From: Streptomyces typhae
GTDB lineage: Bacteria; Actinomycetota; Actinomycetes; Streptomycetales; Streptomycetaceae
Length of the DNA: 64,000 bases
NCBI RefSeq assembly: GCF_009755605.1
Contig: NZ_WPNZ01000008.1
Coordinates: forward strand, 62,001-126,000
Reading direction: 5' to 3'
The notes below the pieces were generated by a model, which searched no databases, was not told the origin of the DNA, and worked only from the letters and a program-made list of their open reading frames with translations. Numbering within the stretch: position 1 is the first letter of the stretch; each line of letters begins with the position of its first letter. Positions 24,951 through 32,729 of this stretch are shown here, in pieces. Both the position numbers and the translations under genes were made by a program.

Positions 24951-26351
24951 TCAGCTCCCGGCGGCGATGCGCGCGAGTCGCTGTGCCTCGTCCCGCGTGG
25001 CGCGGGCGACGGCGTCCTCGTCGACGTGCAGCAGGCGGCCGTTCTCGACGACCGGCTCGCCGTTGACGAGGGAGAGGGTGACCGGTGCCGCGGCGCCGAG
25101 GACGAGCGCGGTGACCGGGTCGGCGATCGAGGCGTGTCCGATGCCGTCGACCTTCCAGAGCACCAGGTCGGCGAGCTTGCCCGGCTCCAGGGAGCCGATC
25201 TGGCTCGCCCGGCCGAGGACCTGGGCACCGCCGTACGTCCCGAGGCGCAGGGCCTGCCGGGCGTTCAGGGCGGCTTCCTTGTGGGCGCCCAGGCGGTTGA
25301 TGAGGAGCGCGTTGCGCAGTTCGGTGTGCAGTTCGCCGGACTCGTTGGAGGCGGTTCCGTCCACGCCGAGGCCGACGGGGACGCCCGCGGCGAGCAGGTC
25401 GGGCACGCGGGCGATGCCGGCGGCGAGGCGGGCGTTGGAGGACGGGCAGTGGGCGACGCCGGTGCCGGTGCGGGCGAACGCGGCGATGTCGGAGTCGTTC
25501 ATGTGGACGCAGTGCGCCATCCACACGTCGTCACCGAGCCAGCCGGTGGACTCGAAGTAGTCGGTCGGGCCCATGCCGAACAGCTCGTGGCAGAACTTCT
25601 CCTCCTCCACCGTCTCGCTGCCGTGGGTGTGCAGGCGCACCCCGAGGCGGCGGGCGAGTTCGGCGCCCTGCCTCATCAGGTCGGTGGAGACGGAGAACGG
25701 CGAGCAGGGGGCGATCGCGACCTGCGTCATCGCGTCGAAGGACGCGTCGTGGTGCTGCTTGACGGTCTCCTCGGTGGCGGCGAGCGCGTCCTCCAGGCTC
25801 TCCACGGCGAAGTCCGGGGGCAGCCCGCCGTCCTTCTCGCCGCGGTCCATCGAGCCGCGCGCCAGGGTGAAGCGCACACCCGTCTCGCGGGCCGCGCCGA
25901 TGACGGCGCCGGACAGGTCGCCGGAGCCCCGGGGGTAGACGTAGTGGTGGTCCATGGCGGTGGTGACACCGCCGCGGGCCATCATGGCGAGGGAGCCCTG
26001 CGCGGCGGCGCGGACCATCGGCTCGTCGATGCGCGCCCACGTCGGGTAGAGCGCCACCAGCCAGTCGAAGAGGTTGTGGTCGGTGGCCAGACCCCGGGAT
26101 ATCCACTGGTAGAAGTGGTGATGCGTGTTGATGAGGCCGGGTGTCAGCAGGTGGCCGGTGCCGTCGACGCGGCGCCCGACGTTCTGAAGGCCCTCGGGAG
26201 CCTTCCCCGCGCCGACCGACTCGATCCGGTTGCCCGCGACGACGACATGTCCGGACGCGTACTCGGTGTCGTTCGCGTCCACGGTCGCGATGGCGCAGTT
26301 CTCGATGACGGTGCGCGTACCGGCGCCGTCGTGGGTTGCCGATGCTGCCAT
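24951..26351 (-). CDS. 8-oxoguanine deaminase-like amidohydrolase
   Basis: 466 residues. The TIM-barrel amidohydrolase metal ligands are visible: 'LLTPGLINTHHHFYQWISRG' (HxH), 'RLGVRLHTHGSETVEEE' (His), 'DDVWMAHCVHMNDSDI' (His) and 'VGLGVDGTASNESGELHTEL' (Asp). The sequence follows the 8-oxoguanine deaminase/hydroxydechloroatrazine ethylaminohydrolase branch of the ATZ/TRZ family. The likely reaction is deamination of 8-oxoguanine to urate, which feeds the uricase encoded upstream in the same run. It is 45 bp after the first permease gene. Guanine deaminase is a less likely alternative. Confidence 0.85.
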   Translation of the reverse strand: MAASATHDGAGTRTVIENCAIATVDANDTEYASGHVVVAGNRIESVGAGKAPEGLQNVGRRVDGTGHLLTPGLINTHHHFYQWISRGLATDHNLFDWLVALYPTWARIDEPMVRAAAQGSLAMMARGGVTTAMDHHYVYPRGSGDLSGAVIGAARETGVRFTLARGSMDRGEKDGGLPPDFAVESLEDALAATEETVKQHHDASFDAMTQVAIAPCSPFSVSTDLMRQGAELARRLGVRLHTHGSETVEEEKFCHELFGMGPTDYFESTGWLGDDVWMAHCVHMNDSDIAAFARTGTGVAHCPSSNARLAAGIARVPDLLAAGVPVGLGVDGTASNESGELHTELRNALLINRLGAHKEAALNARQALRLGTYGGAQVLGRASQIGSLEPGKLADLVLWKVDGIGHASIADPVTALVLGAAAPVTLSLVNGEPVVENGRLLHVDEDAVARATRDEAQRLARIAAGS

Positions 26352-26396
26352 GGTGCTTCCTTACGTGAGTGGCGAGATGCTGGGCACGGCATGACC

Positions 26397-27785
26397 CTAG
26401 GAAGATTTGAGTGCCGCGACGGCTTCTGCGTGCTGCGTGCCGCCGCGGGTGCCGAGGTGGTGGAAGAACAGATTGAGCGTGACCGCGGTGAGCGCGCCGG
26501 CGCTGATGCCGGAGCCGAGCACGGTCTGGGCCCACGCGGGGAAGTCCGCGTAGAAGGCGGGCGCGGCGAGCGGGATGATGCCCGCTCCGAGCGACACGGC
26601 CACCAGGATGATGTTGGAGCTGTCGTCCAGGCCCGCCTCGGAGAGCGTACGGATGCCGCTGACCGCGATGGACCCGAAGAGGACGATGCCCGCGCCGCCG
26701 AGCACCGGCATCGGTACGAGGCTGACGACCGCGCCGAGCACCGGGAAGGCGCCGAGGACAAGCAGCGTCCCGCCCGCGACGGCGACGACATAGCGGCTGC
26801 GTACACGTGTCAGGGAGACGACGCCGACGTTCTGCGCGAAGGCGGAGGTCGGGAAGCCGCCGAAGACCGGCCCGATCAGGGTGGCGAGGCCGTCGGTGCG
26901 CAGGCCCCGGGTGATGGTCCTGCCGTCGGTGCGGCGCTCGCAGATCTCGCCGAGGGCGAGCATCCCGGCGCTGGACTCGGTCATCAGGACGAGCATCACG
27001 ATGCACAGGGACAGGATCGCGGCGGGGTGGAACTCGGGGGCGCCGAACGCGAACGGCTCGGGCACGGCGGCCACGGGCGCGGACCTCAGCGCGGCGAAGT
27101 CGGCGAGGCCGAACGGTATCGCGGCGAGCGTACCGATGGACAGGCCCATGAGCAGGGCGACTTGCTTGAGGAAGCCGCTGCCGAAGCGCTGGAAGAGCAG
27201 GATGACGACGAGCGTGAACGCGGCGAGCGCGAGGTAGCGCATGTCGCCGAAGTCCGCGGCCTCCTTGTCGCCGCCCTGCGCCCAGGCGACGGGGACGGGC
27301 ATCAGGGTGACGCCGATGAGCGTGATGACGACGCCGGTGACCAGCGGCGGGAAGAAGCGCAGGAGGCGGCCGAAGAAGGGTCCGACGGCCAGGCAGAAGA
27401 CGCCGGCGACCATCACCGCGCCGTAGATGGCGGGGAGTTGGTGCCCGGTGGCGCTGTTCTCCGCGATGGCGAGGATCGGGGCGATGCCCGCGGAGGAAGC
27501 GGCGTTCACGAACGGCAGCCGGTTGCCGACGAACCCTTTGACGCCGAGGGTCTGGAGGATGGTGGCGAGTCCGGCGATGAGCAGGCCGGCCGCGATGAGC
27601 CTCGTCTGGGCGGCGGTGTCGAGGCCGACGGCCTGCCCGATGATGAGCGGAGGGGTGACGACGCCCGCGTACATGGCGGCGATGTGCTGGAGCGCGGCGG
27701 GGACGAGCCGCGAGGGGTGGAGCTTCTCATCCACTGGATGACACCCGGGATCTGACGTCCCGTCGGGTATTGCGGGCTGTGCCAT
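26397..27785 (-). CDS. NCS2 xanthine/urate-type permease (proximal copy)
   Basis: 462 residues from ATG at 27785. It carries the same NCS2 signatures as the distal copy: 'HIAAMYAGVVTPPLIIGQAV', 'LPFVNAASSAGIAPILAIA', 'MLVLMTESSAGMLALGEICE' and 'GFPTSAFAQNVGVVSLTRVR'. The two proteins are clearly paralogous, but conserved mostly in these motifs. It lies 62 bp after the uricase gene, so it is probably in the same transcript and supplies the pathway with urate or xanthine. Confidence 0.88.
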   Translation of the reverse strand: MAQPAIPDGTSDPGCHPVDEKLHPSRLVPAALQHIAAMYAGVVTPPLIIGQAVGLDTAAQTRLIAAGLLIAGLATILQTLGVKGFVGNRLPFVNAASSAGIAPILAIAENSATGHQLPAIYGAVMVAGVFCLAVGPFFGRLLRFFPPLVTGVVITLIGVTLMPVPVAWAQGGDKEAADFGDMRYLALAAFTLVVILLFQRFGSGFLKQVALLMGLSIGTLAAIPFGLADFAALRSAPVAAVPEPFAFGAPEFHPAAILSLCIVMLVLMTESSAGMLALGEICERRTDGRTITRGLRTDGLATLIGPVFGGFPTSAFAQNVGVVSLTRVRSRYVVAVAGGTLLVLGAFPVLGAVVSLVPMPVLGGAGIVLFGSIAVSGIRTLSEAGLDDSSNIILVAVSLGAGIIPLAAPAFYADFPAWAQTVLGSGISAGALTAVTLNLFFHHLGTRGGTQHAEAVAALKSS

Positions 27786-27847
27786 AGCTGTCGTTCCCTC
27801 CGGTGTGGCGCGCCCAGGCGCATCGGCGGCGGGGCGCGCGTCCCGCG

Positions 27848-28795
27848 TCAGAGGTTGGTCATGTCGACCGGGATCCTCGCCTCGGCGCCGTCGCGCAGGA
27901 TGGTGGCCTCGATGAGGCCGTAGGGACGGTCGGCGGCGTAGTAGACCGCGCCGTCCTTCGCCTCGTTGTCGAGGCCGCAGAAGGACAGGTCCTGGCGGAA
28001 GTGGTGCTTGTTCGGGGCGGAGAAGCGGATCTCGTCTATCTCGCTGCGGTTGTTGATGACCCGCGAACCCATTTGGTACAGCGTCTGCTGGAGGGAGAGG
28101 GAGTAGGTCTCCACGAAGGCCTGGAGGATGTGCTTCCTGGACTGCTCGTAGGACTTCTCCCAGCCGGGCATGCGCTGCTCGTCGCTGGTCCAGTTGTGCC
28201 GCCACCACGTCGAGAGGGACGTGGCGAGGATGCGGTCGTAGTCTTCCTTGAGCGTCGTGTACTTGTCCTTGATGTAGCCCCAGAACTCGGAGTTCGTGGA
28301 GTTCATCACGGTCAGGTCCTTCAGGCCGCTCAGGACCTCGAACTCCGCTCCCCCGTCACCGTCGGCGGAGTAGGTGATCTGGGCGAGCCGGGTCTCCTGG
28401 CCCTTGCGCACGAAGGAGTGCTTGACCTCGTCGGCGCCGATGAACCGCGAGTTGGCGTCGGAGGCGGCGATGCGCTCCCAGGCGTACTCCTCGATGCGGA
28501 TGCGGGCCCGGTGGATGGAGGGCTGGCTGTCCACGAAGTGCCGCGCGAGGTGGATGCCGTACTGCTCCGCGGACTCGATGCCGTACTCCTTGGCGAACGC
28601 GAAGCAGGTGTTCTTCGTCGTGTCCGTCGGCAGGCAGTTGGCGTTCGAGCCGTTGTAGTGGACGTCGTCCAGGTCGCCGGAGAGCGCGACGGAGACGTTC
28701 AGGTCCTTGATGTGATGGGTGTCGCCGTCCCGCGTGATCTTGACGACCCGGTTCTCAGCCTTGCCGTACTGGTTCTGTCCCAGAATGGTGGGCAT
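27848..28795 (-). CDS. Urate oxidase (uricase)
   Basis: 315 residues, the normal length of this cofactor-free enzyme. The catalytic triad is visible: Lys12 region in 'NQYGKAENRVVKI', Thr in 'CLPTDTTKNTCFAFA' and His in 'FSAPNKHHFRQDL'. 'WWRHNWTS' and 'ETYSLSLQQTLYQMG' are also uricase segments. It oxidises urate with O2 to 5-hydroxyisourate and releases H2O2 in the cytosol. uraH starts 6 bp before it in the operon and removes its product. The nearby catalase has the same operator. Confidence 0.95.
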   Translation of the reverse strand: MPTILGQNQYGKAENRVVKITRDGDTHHIKDLNVSVALSGDLDDVHYNGSNANCLPTDTTKNTCFAFAKEYGIESAEQYGIHLARHFVDSQPSIHRARIRIEEYAWERIAASDANSRFIGADEVKHSFVRKGQETRLAQITYSADGDGGAEFEVLSGLKDLTVMNSTNSEFWGYIKDKYTTLKEDYDRILATSLSTWWRHNWTSDEQRMPGWEKSYEQSRKHILQAFVETYSLSLQQTLYQMGSRVINNRSEIDEIRFSAPNKHHFRQDLSFCGLDNEAKDGAVYYAADRPYGLIEATILRDGAEARIPVDMTNL

Positions 28796-28800
28796 CTTCG

Positions 28801-29202
28801 CTAGCTCCCTCGGTAAACGGAGTAGCCGAACGGGTTGAGCAGCAGCGGTACGTGGTAGTGCTCGCCCGGTACGACGGCGAAGGTGATCGCCACTTCGGGG
28901 AAGAACACTCCGTTCGCACCGCTGTCCCGATTCGCGGGGGCGTCCTGCTGTGCCTCGGCTTGCTGGTCCTGCGTCTTCAGGAAGTACGGCTCGACGGCGA
29001 AGTCGAGACGTACGTGGGTGGTGCCCTCCGGCAGCGCCGGCAGGTCCTTGCAGCGCCCGTCCGCGTCGGTCCTGCTGCCGCCGAGCGCCTTCCAGTCACC
29101 GCCGCCGCGGGCCGACAGGGAGACGGCGACGCCCTCGGCGGGGCGTCCGACGCTGGTGTCCAGGATGTGGGTGGACACGGAAGCCGTGGTTTCGGTGCTC
29201 AT
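28801..29202 (-). CDS. uraH: 5-hydroxyisourate hydrolase
   Basis: 133 residues with the transthyretin-like fold. 'THILDTSVGRPAEGVAVSLS' supplies the active-site His, 'YHVPLLLNPFGYSVYRGS' is the C-terminal YRGS signature, and Arg/His residues lie between. It opens 5-hydroxyisourate to OHCU. It has an insertion relative to the usual 110-120 residues ('LKTQDQQAEAQQDAPANRDS'), rich in Gln, Ala and Asp, likely a surface loop. Its start overlaps the uraD stop by 4 bp. Confidence 0.93.
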   Translation of the reverse strand: MSTETTASVSTHILDTSVGRPAEGVAVSLSARGGGDWKALGGSRTDADGRCKDLPALPEGTTHVRLDFAVEPYFLKTQDQQAEAQQDAPANRDSGANGVFFPEVAITFAVVPGEHYHVPLLLNPFGYSVYRGS

Positions 29203-29711
29203 GCGGTCCCCTCCTCCAACAGGCGGGTCAGACGGATGCGGTTGATCTTGCCGAGTTCGGAGCGGACGGTCTCCCGCTCCTGTTCGGGCGAGTTGCCGAT
29301 CCGTTCCTCGACCGCGTCCCGCATCTGCTCGCCGGTACGACCGGTGGCGCAGATCAGGAAGACGTGGCCGAACTTCTCCTGGTAGGCCAGGTTCAGTTCG
29401 AGCATCTCGGCCTTGAGCTCTTCGGAGGCGCCCGCCATGCCCCGCTGCTCGCGGGCGGAGGTGGGGTCGCCGGGCTTGGGGCGGCCGATCGGCGGGTGCC
29501 CCGCCATCGCTTCGGCCAGGTCGCCCGCGGTGAGGTCGGCCATGGCGGCGTCGCTCGCGGCGAAGAGGGCGTCGGCGGTGGCGTACGGGCGCTGGGCGAG
29601 CAGCTTGCTCCCCCAGGCCGAGGAGGCGCAGGCCTCGTGGAGCGCGGCGGTGGCCGCGGCCTCCGGCAAGGCGTTGAACCGGGCGATGCCCGGCGTCGTA
29701 CGGGAAGTCAC
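29199..29711 (-). CDS. uraD: OHCU decarboxylase
   Basis: 170 residues from GTG at 29711, preceded by GGAGG. 'GIARFNALPEAAATAALHEA' is the family N-terminus; 'EAMAGHPPIGRPKPGDPTSA' carries the active-site His; 'LNLAYQEKFGHVFLICATGR' has the conserved E.FG..F motif. It decarboxylates OHCU stereospecifically to S-allantoin and is first in the urate operon. Its promoter (-35 at 29779-29774) is overlapped by an inverted repeat shared with the catalase gene. Confidence 0.92.
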   Translation of the reverse strand: MTSRTTPGIARFNALPEAAATAALHEACASSAWGSKLLAQRPYATADALFAASDAAMADLTAGDLAEAMAGHPPIGRPKPGDPTSAREQRGMAGASEELKAEMLELNLAYQEKFGHVFLICATGRTGEQMRDAVEERIGNSPEQERETVRSELGKINRIRLTRLLEEGTA

Positions 29712-29750
29712 GGGAGCCTCCGTGGCCTTGTGCTGAACGGGCTGCGGAAC

Positions 29751-29791
29751 AGCTAAGACCGTCAACAACAGCGCGTCAACAGTTTGTTGAA
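29751..29791 (-). promoter_or_regulatory. uraD operon promoter with TCAACA-AAC-TGTTGA operator
   Basis: On the minus strand TTCAACAAACTGTTGACGCG (29791-29772) holds a perfect 6-3-6 inverted repeat (TCAACA AAC TGTTGA) overlapping a -35 TTGACG. Seventeen bases further is TTAGCT (29756-29751), a weak -10. The 20-mer is identical to that before the catalase gene (32634-32653). A repressor bound here would block RNA polymerase. Confidence 0.75.
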
Positions 29792-29900
29792 ATCATTTGA
29801 ACAAAGAAGCCGCCACCCCGGGGAACGGGTGACGGCTCGACCGCGCTGTGTGACGCCGCGCACGTTCCGGACGCGTCGCCGCCGCGTCCTGGACGTCGCG

Positions 29901-30278
29901 CTATTTGCCTTTCGCGGCGTTCTCCCTGTTCAGGTAGTTGTAGACGGTGAAGCGTGACACCCCGAGGGCGCCCGCCACGGTCTCCACGCCATGGCGCACG
30001 GAGAACGCGCCCCGGGCCTCCAATATCCGCACGACCTCCTGCTTGGCCTTGCGGTCGAGCTCCGCGAGGGGCTTGCCGCGCTGGCGCTCCAGGCCGAGCA
30101 GGATGTGGTCGAGGGAGTCGGCGAGCTGCGGCAGCCGCACCGCGACCACGTCCTCGCCCTCCCAGGCGAGCACGACGTCGTCGGGCCCGGCCTGGTCCGG
30201 CGCCACCATCTCGCCGCCCATCGCGTCCACGAGGGGCTTGACCGCGGCCGCGAAGGGGACGTCCCCGAATCCGGTCAC
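29901..30278 (-). CDS. Helix-turn-helix protein (YheO/DauR-type C-terminal HTH)
   Basis: 125 residues from GTG at 30278, overlapping the upstream gene by 4 bp (GTGA). The C-terminal 'FSVRHGVETVAGALGVSRFT' plus 'VYNYLNR' is an HTH like that of the YheO/DauR family; 'ELDRKAKQEVVRILEARGAF' precedes it, as in that family. The N-terminal half ('VVLAWEGEDVVAVRLPQLAD', 'SLDHILLGLERQRGKPLAEL') is too short for the YheO PAS domain. It lies 190 bp upstream of uraD on the same strand and could be the local regulator, but target and ligand are unknown. Confidence 0.7.
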   Translation of the reverse strand: MTGFGDVPFAAAVKPLVDAMGGEMVAPDQAGPDDVVLAWEGEDVVAVRLPQLADSLDHILLGLERQRGKPLAELDRKAKQEVVRILEARGAFSVRHGVETVAGALGVSRFTVYNYLNRENAAKGK

Positions 30279-30553
30279 CTGGCCACCTCCCCCGGCGCGG
30301 TCCGCCCGCCGGGCTCCGCGATCACATTGACCTGGAGCGAGACGCGGGTGGCGCCGGCGCCGAGGGACCGGCGCAGCATGGCGTCGACGGCCGTGAGGAC
30401 CGCGTCGACGTCCCCCTCGGCGGTGTTTCCGAAGGGCCCCACGTCGACGGCGTCGAGGTCGGCGCCCTGGATGACCTCACGGGCGGCCACGGCGTGCGGC
30501 GGGGCCTCGTCGAGGTCGAAGGGCTCGGTCGTGAACTCCACTCTCAATCGCAC
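30275..30553 (-). CDS. Small protein, possibly MTH1187-like thiamine-binding fold
   Basis: 92 residues from GTG at 30553. 'MRLRVEFTTEPFDL' and 'VDVGPFGNTAEGDVDAVLTA' followed by 'GATRVSLQVNVI' suggest a ferredoxin-like alpha/beta protein; the 'G.TAEGD' segment recalls the 'GT.IEGD' of MTH1187/YqgV proteins. That comparison is weak. It is translationally coupled to the HTH gene and faces hyi across a 125-bp divergent promoter region. It may be a ligand-binding partner of the HTH protein, which is speculation from context. Confidence 0.6.
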   Translation of the reverse strand: MRLRVEFTTEPFDLDEAPPHAVAAREVIQGADLDAVDVGPFGNTAEGDVDAVLTAVDAMLRRSLGAGATRVSLQVNVIAEPGGRTAPGEVAR

Positions 30554-30596
30554 GGCGCCAACTTAACGCGGCCTCTTGATTTTCCGGCAGCCCCTC

Positions 30597-30661
30597 TTGA
30601 CAGCTTCCGCGGATCGGATGCAGTCTTCCATCAAGCAGAAATGAACTTCCGCAATACGGAA
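30597..30661 (+). promoter_or_regulatory. hyi promoter and TTCCGCAATACGGAA operator
   Basis: TTGACA (30597-30602) with an 18-bp spacer leads to CAGTCT (30621-30626). The palindrome TTCCGCAATACGGAA (30647-30661) follows just upstream of the ribosome-binding site. It differs by one base from TTCCGCATTACGGAA before gcl (36675-36689). A related half-site, CTTCCGCGGATCGGA, lies in the promoter spacer. Confidence 0.75.
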
Positions 30662-30678
30662 GGAGCGCGGAAGCCCCC

Positions 30679-31506
30679 ATGGGATACTCCGACCAGCGCT
30701 TCAATGTGAACCTGTCGATCCTCTTCACCGAGCTCCCGCTCCTGGAGCGGCCCGCGGCCGCCGCCGCGGCCGGCTTCGGCGCGGTCGAGCTGTGGTGGCC
30801 CTGGGTCGACGCCCCCACCCCCGAGCGGTCCGAGCTCGACGCCTTGAAGAAGGCGATCGAGGACGCGGGCGTGCGGCTCGTGGGCCTGAACTTCTACGCG
30901 GGACAGCTGCCGGGCCCCGACCGCGGGGCGCTGTCGATCCCCGGCGAGGAGAGCGCGAGGTTCCGCGCGAACCTCGCGGTGGCGGCGGACTTCGCCGAGT
31001 CGCTCGGCTGCAAGGCCCTGAACGCCCTGTACGGCAACCGCGTCGACGGCGTGGACCCGGCCGCGCAGGACGCACTCGCCCTGGAGAACCTGGTGCTTGC
31101 GGCCCGCGAGGCCGACCGCGTGGGCGCGGTCCTGCTGATCGAGGCGCTGAACGCCCCCGAGTCGCCCAGGTGCCCGATCGTGAGCGCGCCCAAGGCGATC
31201 GAGGTCGTCGACAAGGTGAACGCCGCGACCGGCCTCGGCAACGCGAAGTTCCTCATGGACCTGTACCACCTCTCCATGAACGGCGAGGACCTGCCCGCCG
31301 TCATCGAGCGGTACGCGGCTAAGACCGGGCACGTGCAGATCGCCGACAACCCCGGCCGCGGGGCTCCCGGAACCGGGGCCCTGCCTCTTGAGGACCTTCT
31401 CGACCAGCTGCGGAAGGCCGGGTACGACGGGTGGGTCGGCCTGGAGTACAAGGCCGGGGACCGGGCTAGCGCAGAGTCGTTCGGCTGGCTGCCGTCTGCG
31501 GACTAG
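30679..31506 (+). CDS. hyi: Hydroxypyruvate isomerase
   Basis: 275 residues with an AP-endonuclease-2-type TIM barrel. 'RFNVNLSILFTELPLLERPA', 'GFGAVELWWPWVD' and 'LLIEALNAPE' (metal-ligand Glu) are seen, then 'FLMDLYHLSMNGEDLPAVIE' (Asp, His), 'GHVQIADNPGRGAPGTGALP' (His) and 'WVGLEYKAGD' (Glu). It interconverts hydroxypyruvate and tartronate semialdehyde. glxR follows 97 bp downstream, and gcl, on the other strand, shares its palindromic operator. Together they turn two glyoxylates into glycerate. Confidence 0.93.
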   Translation: MGYSDQRFNVNLSILFTELPLLERPAAAAAAGFGAVELWWPWVDAPTPERSELDALKKAIEDAGVRLVGLNFYAGQLPGPDRGALSIPGEESARFRANLAVAADFAESLGCKALNALYGNRVDGVDPAAQDALALENLVLAAREADRVGAVLLIEALNAPESPRCPIVSAPKAIEVVDKVNAATGLGNAKFLMDLYHLSMNGEDLPAVIERYAAKTGHVQIADNPGRGAPGTGALPLEDLLDQLRKAGYDGWVGLEYKAGDRASAESFGWLPSAD

Positions 31507-31603
31507 ACCGCCGCTTCGCGGCGGATGTCTCCCACCCACCCGCCCGTCACCCCGCACCACACAGCCGATGTACCACAACGGCAGTCATCGAGAGAGGTTC
31601 CCC

Positions 31604-32500
31604 ATGAGCACCACCCTCCCCAAGGTCGCCTGGATCGGACTCGGGATCATGGGCTCGCCCATGTCCGAGAACCTGATCAAGGCGGGGTACTCCGTCACCG
31701 GTTTCACCCTGGAGCAGGACAAGCTGGACCGCCTCGCCGCGGCGGGCGGCACCGCCGCCCGGTCGATCGCCGAGGCCGTCGGGGACGCCGACGTGATCGT
31801 CACGATGGTGCCCGCGTCGCCGCACGTCGAGGCCATCGCGTACGGGCCCGACGGCATCCTGGAGAACGCCCGCTCCGGCGCGCTGCTCGTCGACATGTCG
31901 TCGATCACCCCGCAGACCTCCGTCGACCTGGCGAAGGCCGCGAAGGCCAAGGGCATCCGCGTCCTCGACGCCCCGGTGTCCGGCGGCGAGGCCGGTGCCG
32001 TCGAGGCCGTGCTCTCCATCATGGTCGGCGGCGAGCAGGCCGACTTCGACGCGGCCAAGCCGCTCCTCGACGCGCTCGGCAGGACCATCGTGCTGTGCGG
32101 CCCGCACGGCTCCGGTCAGACCGTGAAGGCAGCCAACCAGCTCATCGTCGCCGTGAACATCCAGGCGTGCGCCGAGGCCGTGGTCTTCCTGGAGAAGTCC
32201 GGTGTGGACCTCAAGGCCGCCCTGGACGTGCTCAACGGCGGCCTCGCCGGGTCGACCGTCCTGACCCGCAAGAAGGACAACTTCCTGAACCGGGACTTCA
32301 AGCCGGGCTTCCGCATCGACCTGCACCACAAGGACATGGGCATCGTCACGGACGCCGCCCGCAACGTCGGCGCGGCCCTGCCCGTCGGCGGCGTGGTCGC
32401 CCAGCTCGTCGCCAGCCTGCGCGCCCAGGGCGACGGCGGCCTCGACCACTCGGCGCTGCTCCGCTCCGTCGAGCGCCTGTCGGGCAGCCCGGTCGCCTGA
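31604..32500 (+). CDS. glxR: 2-hydroxy-3-oxopropionate (tartronate semialdehyde) reductase
   Basis: 298 residues from ATG at 31604 (AGAGAGG upstream). 'KVAWIGLGIMGSPMSENLIK' is the NADP-binding GxGxMG motif of beta-hydroxyacid dehydrogenases. 'VLDAPVSGGEAGAVEAVLSI' is the substrate-binding DxPVSGG, and 'GQTVKAANQLIVAVNIQACA' contains the catalytic Lys. It reduces tartronate semialdehyde to D-glycerate. A short hairpin (CCGCCGCTTCGCGGCGG, about 31510) lies between hyi and glxR, so their ratio may be set by attenuation or processing. Confidence 0.92.
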   Translation: MSTTLPKVAWIGLGIMGSPMSENLIKAGYSVTGFTLEQDKLDRLAAAGGTAARSIAEAVGDADVIVTMVPASPHVEAIAYGPDGILENARSGALLVDMSSITPQTSVDLAKAAKAKGIRVLDAPVSGGEAGAVEAVLSIMVGGEQADFDAAKPLLDALGRTIVLCGPHGSGQTVKAANQLIVAVNIQACAEAVVFLEKSGVDLKAALDVLNGGLAGSTVLTRKKDNFLNRDFKPGFRIDLHHKDMGIVTDAARNVGAALPVGGVVAQLVASLRAQGDGGLDHSALLRSVERLSGSPVA

Positions 32501-32633
32501 CACCCGGCCGCCCGGCACCCCCGGCACCCGAGCCCTTCCGGCCCCGGGTGCCCCGGACTTCCGGGCCGCGGCGTCGCTGACACCTGTCCTGTCGCGCCCA
32601 AGCGCCGCCGCGGTCCGGAACCCCACCCCCAAC

Positions 32634-32675
32634 TTCAACAAACTGTTGACGCGGTTGTTCGGAGGTCCTTACGCT
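32634..32675 (+). promoter_or_regulatory. Catalase promoter with the urate-operon operator
   Basis: TTCAACAAACTGTTGACGCG (32634-32653) is identical over 20 bp to the reverse complement of the uraD promoter site. TTGACG (32646-32651) is the -35, and 18 bases later is TACGCT (32670-32675) as -10; the ATG is at 32730. The dyad overlaps the -35 in exactly the same way at both promoters. Confidence 0.78.
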
Positions 32676-32729
32676 CCGGTGCACCGTCAGCAGTCCCAGC
32701 AGTCCGTACGGAAGGTCAACCTCGCCACC

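Noticed and set aside
21062..25228. A nearly 1400-codon open frame on the minus strand across two hydrolase genes and part of the permease and deaminase genes
   Set aside because: It is antisense to genes with clear motifs. Its composition (Arg/Gly/Pro-rich) is typical of GC-rich shadow frames.
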